Of a stretch of DNA of 11,532 nucleotides, positions 1 through 5,726 are shown in pieces. The DNA is from JAAYWY01 sp050945275 (GTDB lineage: Bacteria; Bacillota; DTU030; DUMP01). The notes under the pieces are model-generated. The model had not been told where the DNA came from, ran no database searches, and worked only from the letters and a program-made list of their open reading frames with translations. Where the stretch lies: positions 1 to 11,532 of the forward strand of contig JBMNSQ010000049.1 in assembly GCA_050945275.1 (NCBI GenBank), in the 5' to 3' direction. Position 1 is the first letter of the stretch. Every line of letters begins with the position of its first letter. The position numbers and the translations under genes are program-made.

Positions 1-201
1 AGTTTCAGCTATTCCTTCTTGTATAGTTGTCCAGTCATAATCCAATACCACCATAGCGATAATCCCGGTAATAATACTAGCAGTTAGCATAGGAACATGG
101 GGGTCTGCTCCGAAAACCCCAATCCCGATAATAAAACACAAAATCATAATAACAATTGGCATCAAAGCAACGAACAAGGTAGGCTTTTTGAATTGCTTCA
201 T
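1..201 (-). CDS. nhaC: NhaC-type Na+/H+ antiporter, N-terminal part (cut by window edge)
   Basis: Reading the minus strand from ATG at 201, the frame stays open for 67 codons to the window edge, so only the N-terminus is visible. It starts MKQFKKPTLFVALMPI, has a hydrophobic segment at about residues 9-30, then GADPHVPML and a second hydrophobic segment at about 37-53, ending near DYDWTTIQEGI. A basic N-terminus, first helix, GADPH-type loop and second helix ahead of an (E)EGI segment is what I know from NhaC-family secondary antiporters, which exchange external protons for internal Na+ across the cytoplasmic membrane. The upstream ATG at 215 hits a stop after five codons, so 201 is preferred; a GGA at 211-213 and AGGA at 215-218 could serve as ribosome site. 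It is transcribed away from everything else here. Family assignment rests on N-terminal similarity only. Confidence 0.75.
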   Translation of the reverse strand, partial: MKQFKKPTLFVALMPIVIMILCFIIGIGVFGADPHVPMLTASIITGIIAMVVLDYDWTTIQEGIAET

Positions 202-228
202 TTTTTTACATCCATTCCTTTCGCTTTG

Positions 229-251
229 CCCCACGTGTAAAACATATGGGG
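229..251 (-). promoter_or_regulatory. Imperfect hairpin in the 5' leader of the antiporter gene
   Basis: CCCCACGTG at 229-237 faces CATATGGGG at 243-251 across a 5-nt spacer. Seven of nine positions are complementary and one more is a G-T wobble on the minus strand. It lies about 28 bases upstream of the antiporter start, just before its ribosome site, so it would be in the mRNA leader or be a protein-binding dyad. A CATAAT (minus strand, 254-259) directly upstream could be a -10 element, but I find no convincing -35. Function unknown. Confidence 0.3.
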
Positions 252-601
252 TGATTATGGGTTTACTACGTTTATAAGGAAAATCATCGCTGCATATGAG
301 CTCACCTAACCCTTCCTAAGATCTATTCGCTAGTTTGACGCTTAGCCATGGGGATGTTTTACCCTCCAATCTGTTAACCTGGCTAGCGAACTTTGGTATT
401 ATATTCTTTACCAACACCTGGAATCCTTTTTCTACTTTTACTGGCATTATGGGACAAAAATAAGACGGTGCCAGATACCTAGGAACATACTAGCTAAGGA
501 AAAAACTGTGGATTATGTAGCGAGCACTGCCCTTTTTGAGGCTCTCTGTTGTCTGATTTTTCGTACTGAACAAACGTAGATACGGGACATATACCTAGAT
601 T
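252..601. other. Non-coding intergenic region with decayed repeats
   Basis: I see no credible gene here. Small structures are present. TTCGCTAG at 326-333 is inverted as CTAGCGAA at 383-390. CTGGCA near 442 is inverted as TGCCAG near 470, and the interval holds a GGGACAAAAATAAGACGGTGCC-like stretch. That stretch loosely resembles the GGGACA...GACGGT motifs I associate with repeats near REP-associated transposases in Firmicutes (recalled, not verified). The region ends with a partial copy of the terminator found after the antitoxin gene. Overall it reads as degraded intergenic DNA between the divergent antiporter and antitoxin genes. Confidence 0.4.
530..547 (+). repeat. 18-bp direct repeat: decayed copy of the downstream terminator
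   Basis: CCCTTTTTGAGGCTCTCT at 530-547 is identical to 928-945, where it forms the loop and 3' arm of a perfect terminator. Here the matching 5' arm is degraded (GAGCACTG instead of AGAGAGCC) and the T-run after it is lost, so it probably no longer terminates. The two copies bracket the antitoxin gene, 66 bp before its start and 74 bp after its stop. Confidence 0.6.
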
Positions 602-613
602 GTGGTGACGGGT

Positions 614-853
614 ATGTATACTACTATTCAAAAGTGGGGAAATAGCCAGGTGGTTAGATTACCTAAGGCCATTCTTGAGAAAGCAAAGCTTAGCAACAAT
701 TATAGGGTAGAAATTAGGGCTGCAAATGGGCGTGTTTTAATAGTTCGCGCCCATAAGCACAAAACTCTTAAGGAACGCATAGCCGGATATAGTGGAGATT
801 ATTGTTGTGGCGAATGGGATACTGGAGAACCCGTGGGCAAAGAGGTATGGTAA
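614..853 (+). CDS. mazE: MazE-type antitoxin (AbrB-fold), apparently without its toxin
   Basis: This 79-residue protein carries the MazE/PemI hallmarks: a swapped-hairpin DNA-binding domain at about residues 1-45, with KWGNSQVVRLPK at 7-18, and an acidic tail ending ERIAGYSGDY...EWDTGEPVGKEVW (54-79), which in this family wraps around the MazF ribonuclease and neutralises it. The frame is open upstream from GTG 602, but ATG 614 is chosen because GGTGA at 604-608 sits five bases before it and the family motif then begins at the usual distance. In characterised systems mazF follows directly, often overlapping. Here a TAATG junction is present at the stop, but the downstream frame is only 33 codons and does not resemble MazF. 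The gene is therefore an orphan antitoxin or one that acts on a toxin encoded elsewhere. MazE proteins usually repress their own promoter; I see no clear operator. Confidence 0.85.
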   Translation: MYTTIQKWGNSQVVRLPKAILEKAKLSNNYRVEIRAANGRVLIVRAHKHKTLKERIAGYSGDYCCGEWDTGEPVGKEVW

Positions 854-954
854 TGTCTAGAGAAAGAATACGCCGCTATCTTGATAAAAAGGACAACAGA
901 TTTTATACGGGATGTACAACAGAGAGCCCCTTTTTGAGGCTCTCTTTTTCATAA
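853..954 (+). other. Short ORF in the place of the missing toxin
   Basis: An ATG overlaps the mazE stop by one base (TAATG) and opens a 33-codon frame, MSRERIRRYLDKKDNRFYTG..., that runs through the terminator hairpin before stopping at 952-954. Overlap with the antitoxin stop is the normal position for mazF, but the product lacks the MazF start (a GDI/V-W-type segment) and is much shorter than the roughly 110 residues expected. Because its last third is terminator sequence, it is probably either a remnant left by a deletion or a chance frame. No function is claimed. Confidence 0.2.
921..949 (+). terminator. Intrinsic terminator after mazE
   Basis: AGAGAGCC (921-928) pairs perfectly with GGCTCTCT (938-945) around a 9-nt loop, followed by a run of five T (945-949). 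This is a canonical intrinsic terminator on the plus strand, closing the mazE transcript. Confidence 0.85.
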
Positions 955-1006
955 GTCAATTAGGTTACGAAAGCTAAGGTTATATTGAAGAACATTATAG
1001 GTTACA

Positions 1007-1423
1007 TCAACGGTTTTTATCTTTGTCTTCGATTAGTTTCAATAGTCCAATGAGATGATTGATTGTTTCCGGATGGAAAGCAGATGCTTCTTTTACAAGA
1101 GATCTAAGATCATCACGATGTCTGATGCTTTGCCAGAAGTAGTAAAGATCGGGACACTTTTGTTTTAATTGTTCAAGAGACTGTATAGTTGTGTTATGGG
1201 CTTCAGCTGAAGCTATATGGTAATCTGCGGCAATAAGCAGTTCCTCATAGGAGATGGGCAGGCATTTGGACAGTTTGTGTAAAGTTTCTTGCGACGGTTG
1301 CTTTCTCTCGCCACTTTCAATCCGAGAAATTTCCGTGTTACTAATACCGCTCGAAACAGCTAATTGACGTTGACTCAGACCTTTTTCCTCGCGTAGGTTA
1401 CGTATTAGATCGCCCAAAGACAT
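1007..1423 (-). CDS. Xre/Cro-family helix-turn-helix transcriptional regulator
   Basis: This 138-residue protein has a HTH_3-type DNA-binding domain at about residues 4-62: LGDLIRNLREEKGLSQRQLA (helices 1-2), SGISNTEISRIESGERKQPS (recognition helix and following turn), then LSKCLPISYEELL. The C-terminal half (about 66-138) is helical, rich in leucine and charge, and unrecognised; it may oligomerise or bind an effector. The frame is open to 1516, but ATG 1423 is chosen because GGAGGG lies 11 bases upstream (1435-1440) and the Xre fold begins immediately. The earlier 31 residues are not domain-like. The gene is divergent from the opine/lyase/TRAP operon, with about 560 bp of regulatory DNA between the two starts, so it is a candidate local regulator of that operon as well as of itself. 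That is inferred from position only. Confidence 0.85.
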   Translation of the reverse strand: MSLGDLIRNLREEKGLSQRQLAVSSGISNTEISRIESGERKQPSQETLHKLSKCLPISYEELLIAADYHIASAEAHNTTIQSLEQLKQKCPDLYYFWQSIRHRDDLRSLVKEASAFHPETINHLIGLLKLIEDKDKNR

Positions 1424-1476
1424 TCGCCAGAATTCCCTCCTCAGATGAAACCGGTAAGAAACAAATTGAAAAACTG

Positions 1477-1505
1477 TTGACAATAAGGGACATATGTAGT
1501 AGTAT
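1477..1505 (+). promoter_or_regulatory. Candidate sigma-A promoter facing the main operon
   Basis: A perfect -35, TTGACA (1477-1482), is followed after 17 bases by TAGTAT (1500-1505; four of six to TATAAT). It faces the operon and would give a leader of about 470 nt. The region also reads TTGTCA on the minus strand at 1478-1483 and again at 1511-1516, the latter a possible -35 for the divergent regulator gene. Divergent promoters may therefore overlap here, which would suit control by one repressor. Sequence match only. Confidence 0.4.
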
Positions 1506-1559
1506 GTAAATGACAACTAGATTAAACTGATTGCTTGTCTAAACTTTAAATTAACCAAA

Positions 1560-1582
1560 CCCTTAAGAGGGGCATTTTTTGT
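1560..1582 (+). terminator. Weak terminator-like hairpin in the intergenic region
   Basis: CCCTT, AAG, AGGGG forms a five-pair stem with a three-base loop, followed closely by TTTTTT at about 1576-1581. It lies between the candidate promoter at 1477-1505 and the operon, so it could attenuate that transcript or simply block leakage. The stem is short, so confidence is low. Confidence 0.3.
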
Positions 1583-1601
1583 ACCTTATCTGTAACCGAC
1601 T

Positions 1602-1612
1602 GGTGTCACCAA
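1602..1612. promoter_or_regulatory. Short dyad TGGTGTCACCA, possible operator
   Basis: TGGTG and CACCA form perfect five-base arms around a single central base, and a further GGTG follows at 1616-1619. Such compact dyads are typical repressor half-site pairs. It lies upstream of the candidate promoter at 1773 and of the operon. Which protein would bind is unknown; the divergent Xre regulator is the nearest candidate. Confidence 0.25.
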
Positions 1613-1772
1613 CGGTGAGGGGGGTCGCAACTGTTTAATAGAATTGGCCTAGACCTAATGGTTTGGTTGGTGCTGTTGTTTATTAATATCGGGGGTGGGG
1701 CTTAGCGAATACGTGAAAAAAGAAGCAGAATCACTAGAAGGGGAAGGGGTGTGGTTGGTCAATCTAAATGTG

Positions 1773-1802
1773 TTGACACAGAAGGGGATCTTTTGGGATA
1801 AA
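1773..1802 (+). promoter_or_regulatory. Candidate sigma-A promoter immediately before the leader hairpins
   Basis: A perfect -35, TTGACA (1773-1778), is followed after 18 bases by GATAAA (1797-1802; four of six to TATAAT). It reads toward the operon and would start transcription around 1809, just ahead of the paired hairpins at 1814-1877, giving a leader of about 175 nt. It is the best-positioned promoter for the operon. Confidence 0.5.
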
Positions 1803-1813
1803 ACAACATAACT

Positions 1814-1877
1814 CGGACGGTGGGATGCACGGCTAATACATACCACTGTCCGGGACCTATCACTATTATACCCGGAC
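1814..1877 (+). promoter_or_regulatory. Leader with two mutually exclusive hairpins
   Basis: Hairpin A pairs CGGACGGTGG (1814-1823) with CCACTGTCCG (1843-1852): nine Watson-Crick pairs plus one G-U, loop 19 nt. Hairpin B pairs GTCCGGG (1848-1854) with CCCGGAC (1871-1877): seven perfect pairs, loop 16 nt. Both use 1848-1852, so only one can form at a time, as in attenuators and riboswitches. A third hairpin follows, AGTAAAG (1885-1891) with CTTTACT (1902-1908). None has a T-run after it, so any switch would more likely act through another mechanism than intrinsic termination. I do not recognise a known riboswitch class. Confidence 0.45.
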
Positions 1878-1982
1878 AAGCTGTAGTAAAGCTAGATGTA
1901 TCTTTACTTATGCAATTTCCGGGGATGGTATTTTAATTTTAGATGGGTTGTTAAGAATGCACATAAGAAACGGGGGTCAAAA

Positions 1983-3053
1983 ATGAGAAACAGATTTGTA
2001 GTGATTGGAGCAGGCAATGGCGGGCAATCTCTAGCCGGGGATATGGTACTTAGGGATGTAAATGTGACTGCTATATATGACAAAAACCCTAAAGCGGTGG
2101 AGCCGATTAAAAAAAACGGCGGTATTAAGATGAGCGGACCGGTTGTCCGGGGCTTTGCACCTATTGAATGTGCGACTTCGGATCTTGAGTTGGCGATGAA
2201 TGCTGGTGATGTTTTTCTTGTTGCTATTACATCTCAGTTCCATAAAGCTTTGGCTACAGAAATGGCCAAGCATATAAAGCCGGAGCATACTGTTTTGCTT
2301 ATGCCTGGGTATGTGGGGAGTTCTATTATTTTTGCTAATACTTTGCGGGAATTAGGTATTAAAGAACTTCCTTTGATAGGGGAGTCGGTTAGTTTTCCTT
2401 ATGCTACAAGATTAATTGAGCCCGCTCATGCTGGAATAAAAGCTCGCAAAGTTGCTTTGCCAATGGCGGCATTGCCAGCTAGTAGAAATACAGAGTTAAT
2501 TAACACTGTAAAAGAAGCTATTCCGGAGGCGGTTGAGTATGCGGATACGTTGAGTGTTGGGTTTAATAACGTAAACCCTGCAGCTCATGTTCCGTATTAT
2601 TTGTTTAATTTGGGGAAAGTGGAGTCTCCGGAAGCCAGAGATGCTGATTTCCATAGCTGGGGGACGCCTACTGTTATCCGTATTAAAAACGACATGGATA
2701 ACGAACGACTGGAAGTAATGAAGGCTATGGGTTTGGAGACTATGTCTTATGATGTGTTTCAAGAAATCTGTTATAAGGGGAGCCATTTTAAACCTATCCC
2801 ACAGGCTGACAATGTACCTGCTAGTTCGAGTCAAGTTCCTGACCGTTTTATCGATGAGGATGTGCCGATGGGGCTGGTTGCTATATCTGATTTCGGGAAA
2901 AAGGTTGGTATATTTACACCTACAATTGACGCACTTATTCAAATGGCAAATCTAGTGAGAGAGAAAGACTTTGTTACCACAGGCAATACCTTAGAGTATA
3001 TGGGTATTGGTGAGATGAGTATTGATGAAATACTAAAATTTGTACGGGGGTAG
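1983..3053 (+). CDS. Octopine/nopaline-dehydrogenase-like NAD(P)-dependent enzyme
   Basis: This 356-residue cytoplasmic oxidoreductase has an N-terminal Rossmann domain with GAGNGG at residues 9-14. Its C-terminal domain is of opine-dehydrogenase type: NNVNPAAHVPYYL at about 195-207, then IDEDVPMGLVAISDFGKKVG at 290-309 and TPTID at 312-316. Family enzymes reversibly couple an amino acid and a 2-oxo acid into a secondary-amine opine using NAD(P)H. By alignment from memory, His202 and Asp293 match the His-Asp pair used in catalysis in characterised members. The frame is open from 1896, but ATG 1983 is chosen because the nucleotide-binding fold starts at once and a GGGGG site lies six bases upstream. 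It is first in the operon, 15 bp before the lyase gene. With a TRAP importer downstream, the catabolic direction is more likely than synthesis. Substrate unknown; a more distant 2-hydroxyacid or ketopantoate-like role is possible. Confidence 0.8.
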   Translation: MRNRFVVIGAGNGGQSLAGDMVLRDVNVTAIYDKNPKAVEPIKKNGGIKMSGPVVRGFAPIECATSDLELAMNAGDVFLVAITSQFHKALATEMAKHIKPEHTVLLMPGYVGSSIIFANTLRELGIKELPLIGESVSFPYATRLIEPAHAGIKARKVALPMAALPASRNTELINTVKEAIPEAVEYADTLSVGFNNVNPAAHVPYYLFNLGKVESPEARDADFHSWGTPTVIRIKNDMDNERLEVMKAMGLETMSYDVFQEICYKGSHFKPIPQADNVPASSSQVPDRFIDEDVPMGLVAISDFGKKVGIFTPTIDALIQMANLVREKDFVTTGNTLEYMGIGEMSIDEILKFVRG

Positions 3054-3068
3054 GGAGGATATCATTTT

Positions 3069-4562
3069 ATGAGAGAACGATTAAAAACCGCACCAAGTGA
3101 TGTGATATGCGAGTATTTGTTTCGTCCCGCTATCGAAGACGATAGTAAACGGTCTTTTCATAATATGGTCAGGGTTAATCTTGCCCATGCCTTGATGTTA
3201 GAAAGACAGGAGATTATCAGTAAAGAGGATGCAACAAAGTTGCTAGATGTTTTGGTTTCTCTTGGAAGTGGGGGGCCTGATTCTATTGAACTAAATCCTC
3301 AGCTGGAAGATTACTACTTTAACTTTGAGAGCTACATTGTTTCTCAAGTGGGCTTAGATACAGGAGGCAAATTACACACAGGCAGAAGTAGAAACGACCT
3401 ACACGGTACTCTTACCCGTATGAATGTGAGGGATGCTATACTAAACCTTTACACAATGATACTGGATCTAAGGTCGATGCTGTTAAAAATTGCTCGTGAG
3501 CACACTGGCACTGTACTTACGGGATATACCCATATGCAGCCTGCTCAGCCGATTACTTTAGCCCATTATTTTACGGCTGTTGCCCAAGCTGTGGAAAGAG
3601 ACTGGCAACGGTTAGAGGGATCTTACAAACGGTTGAACTATTGTCCGCTAGGAAGTGGGGCGTTCGCGGGTACTTCTTTTGATATTGATAGAGAGTTTAC
3701 GGCGGAGCTGTTAGGGTTTTATGGCCCGATCGAAAACAGTTTAGACGCGATTGCATCTCGTGACTATCTGCTAGAGATATCGTCCAGTTTTGCTACTCTT
3801 GGATCAACCATAAATAGATTGGCTACGGATTTGTATATTTGGTCTACTGACGAATTTAGTCTTATAGAGGTTGATGATTCTCTGGCTGCGTGTAGCAGCA
3901 TTATGCCTCAAAAAAAGAACCCCATTACTCTAGAACACGTGAAGAGCAAGACATCTCATTTGCTAAGTGCTTATGTATCGGTGTTTTCGTGCCTGAAAGG
4001 GGTTCCTTATGGTCATTGTAGAGATGTGGCAGGGGAGAGTGTTGGACTATTTTGGGAGGCTTGTAGTCAGCTGGAGGCAATTTTACAGCTGCTCAATGCC
4101 ACCATACAAACAATGAAAATTAATACTGAGAATATGGGGTTCAAAGCGAATCGCAATTATTCTACAGTGACAGAACTGGCAGATGCACTGGTAAGGCAAA
4201 TGAATTTACCTTTTAGGGTGGCTCATCAAATTGTGGGTAGTGTTGTTGGTGATTGTGTAGAGGCGGGCCTTAGCTGTAGCGATATTACGGTAGAGATGCT
4301 AAATACTGCAGTAGGAAACTATACACAATCTTGTAGTCTTGACTGGACCCAGGAAGAGCTAGATAACATACTTGATTCAGCACACTCTGTGAACAATAAA
4401 CGCAGCTTGGGTTCTCCGGCTCCCGGGGAGTGCGACAAATTAATTGCAGCTCTTAGAGCGCGCCTAGACCAAGATATTAACACATATTGGCAAATGGGGA
4501 GGGAGTTAAACGAAGCATACGAGAGATTGAACAATGAAGTGATTCGGATAATCAGCAGTTAA
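3069..4562 (+). CDS. Argininosuccinate-lyase-like C-N lyase, probably not a true ArgH
   Basis: This 497-residue protein belongs to the aspartase/fumarase superfamily, whose members eliminate fumarate from N- or O-succinyl compounds. Signatures are HTGRSRND at 103-110, GYTHMQPAQP at 152-161 (His155) and the mobile-loop signature SSIMPQKKNP at 276-285 with its catalytic serine. These fit the argininosuccinate-lyase branch best. However, the segment that reads YNKDxQEDK after the GLP motif in genuine ArgH, and which contributes argininosuccinate contacts, is HCRDVAGES here (316-324). The fold and fumarate end are kept but the amine-side pocket is altered. The protein is about 30 residues longer than usual ArgH, mostly at the C-terminus. 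The start is supported by AGGGAGGAT eight bases upstream. No other arginine gene is nearby, while fumarase and malic enzyme, which would consume fumarate, are. I infer cleavage of another N-(1,2-dicarboxyethyl) compound; EDDS lyase is a precedent in this branch. Confidence 0.8.
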   Translation: MRERLKTAPSDVICEYLFRPAIEDDSKRSFHNMVRVNLAHALMLERQEIISKEDATKLLDVLVSLGSGGPDSIELNPQLEDYYFNFESYIVSQVGLDTGGKLHTGRSRNDLHGTLTRMNVRDAILNLYTMILDLRSMLLKIAREHTGTVLTGYTHMQPAQPITLAHYFTAVAQAVERDWQRLEGSYKRLNYCPLGSGAFAGTSFDIDREFTAELLGFYGPIENSLDAIASRDYLLEISSSFATLGSTINRLATDLYIWSTDEFSLIEVDDSLAACSSIMPQKKNPITLEHVKSKTSHLLSAYVSVFSCLKGVPYGHCRDVAGESVGLFWEACSQLEAILQLLNATIQTMKINTENMGFKANRNYSTVTELADALVRQMNLPFRVAHQIVGSVVGDCVEAGLSCSDITVEMLNTAVGNYTQSCSLDWTQEELDNILDSAHSVNNKRSLGSPAPGECDKLIAALRARLDQDINTYWQMGRELNEAYERLNNEVIRIISS

Positions 4563-4588
4563 AAAATATGTCAAGGAGGGGCCATAAC

Positions 4589-5593
4589 ATGAAAAGAATC
4601 ATGATAATACTACTTGCATTTACGGTAATATTTTTGTTGGTGGGTTGTGGTTCGAGCGATACGTCCCAAGATCCACAAACACCACCTAGTCAATCTGGAC
4701 AAGAAAGAGCTCGATTGTTATTAGGAACTTCTAGTGTAGGTGGCACTTATTATGCTTTGGGTGGTGGCTGGGCCAAAGTTATGAATGACAATATTGATGA
4801 TGTAGAAGTGTCGGTTGAAGTAACCGGTGGACCCAATACGAATATCCAGTTGATTGAGCAAGGCGATATGGAATTGGGCTTTGCTACCACTTGGTTGGCT
4901 GGAGAAGCTTTTACTGGCACAGGATGGGCTGAAGGACAAAAATATACGGAGTTTAGATCTATGTTTCCGATGTACTCAAGTGTCCTACACATCTATGCAT
5001 TAAAGAGCTCGGGAATTGATAGCATTTACGACCTTGCAGGAAGGAATGTCAGTGTTGGTGCTCCGGGGGCTACCAGTGATCTGGCCGGAAGGGCCGTTTT
5101 GGAGGCGCTTGGTATTGTGCCTAATAACATTGCCAGCCTACCTTCGGATGCTCAGATTAATTCGCTTAAGGATGGTACTATAGATGCGTGTTTTACAATT
5201 ACAGGTTTACCAGGGCCGTTTATGCTAGACCTAGAGACAACTCATGAAGTCCAATTTATTCCTTTGGAACAAGAGGATATCGACAAAATTCTTGAGGCAT
5301 ACCCGTTCTGGGCCCAAGGAGTAATTCCGGATAAAACATATAAACACCAAACAGGTGACGTACCGGTTCTAACGTTTTGGAATATGTGTATTTGTGACAA
5401 AGATTTAGATCCTAATCTGGTTTATGATCTTGTAAAGGCCACCTTTGACAATCATGATGATTTGGTTGCCGTAGATGCCACGGCTAAAGGCATAAGTGCT
5501 GAAAATGCTGCTGCCTGTACTGCTCCGTTTCATCCCGGCGCTCTAAAGTATTTTCAAGAGGTTGGCATTAGTATTCCTGATAAATTAAAGTAA
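4589..5593 (+). CDS. TAXI-family TRAP transporter solute-binding lipoprotein
   Basis: This 334-residue extracytoplasmic receptor delivers its ligand to the membrane permease encoded next. MKR plus a hydrophobic stretch to LLVGC (residues 16-20) is a lipoprotein signal; Cys20 would be lipidated, and a Ser/Gln/Pro-rich linker follows to about 40. The mature domain has the TAXI hallmark GTSSVGGTYYALGGGWAKV (46-64), TGGPNTNIQLIEQGDMELGF (79-98), GAPGATSD (158-165) and a late HPGALKYFQE (315-324). ATG 4589 is chosen over ATG 4568 because AAGGAGGGG (4573-4581) lies seven bases ahead and the signal peptide then starts normally. Known TAXI ligands are small organic anions such as glutamate or 2-oxoglutarate; the ligand here is unknown. 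It sits 26 bp after the lyase gene and is followed by a strong intercistronic hairpin, which may help make more receptor than permease. Confidence 0.9.
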   Translation: MKRIMIILLAFTVIFLLVGCGSSDTSQDPQTPPSQSGQERARLLLGTSSVGGTYYALGGGWAKVMNDNIDDVEVSVEVTGGPNTNIQLIEQGDMELGFATTWLAGEAFTGTGWAEGQKYTEFRSMFPMYSSVLHIYALKSSGIDSIYDLAGRNVSVGAPGATSDLAGRAVLEALGIVPNNIASLPSDAQINSLKDGTIDACFTITGLPGPFMLDLETTHEVQFIPLEQEDIDKILEAYPFWAQGVIPDKTYKHQTGDVPVLTFWNMCICDKDLDPNLVYDLVKATFDNHDDLVAVDATAKGISAENAAACTAPFHPGALKYFQEVGISIPDKLK

Positions 5594-5610
5594 TAGCCAA
5601 ATTACAAAAA

Positions 5611-5646
5611 AGCGGGAGAAAGTTTGCCCCTTGGCTTTCTCCTGCT
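5611..5646 (+). promoter_or_regulatory. Strong intercistronic hairpin between receptor and permease genes
   Basis: AGCGGGAGAAAG (5611-5622) pairs with CTTTCTCCTGCT (5635-5646) in a 12-base stem with one G-U wobble and a 12-nt loop. On the plus strand no T-run follows, so it is not a typical terminator for the operon. It would rather protect the 3' end of receptor mRNA or partly dampen read-through to the permease. On the minus strand it is followed by six T and would be a canonical terminator, possibly against antisense transcription. Confidence 0.6.
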
Positions 5647-5726
5647 CCTAAACAATAATGAACCATAATCCCAGGGTAGGGCACAATACACCCTTAATAG
5701 AATTGGCTGTTGAATGGAGGTCAATT

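Noticed and set aside
326..390. CTAGCGAA occurring at 383, 8580 and 9157 and inverted at 326 as a possible dispersed motif
   Set aside because: Eight bases, with no shared flanking sequence; one copy spans a gene's stop codon. Likely chance.
1655..1879. 74-codon minus-strand ORF in the regulatory region
   Set aside because: Low-complexity Ser/His/Pro-rich product with no domain, overlapping the candidate promoter and leader hairpins.
3069..4562. Calling the lyase argH and placing the operon in arginine biosynthesis
   Set aside because: The ArgH substrate segment is altered, no argG or other arg gene is nearby, and the neighbours are transport and fumarate-consuming genes.
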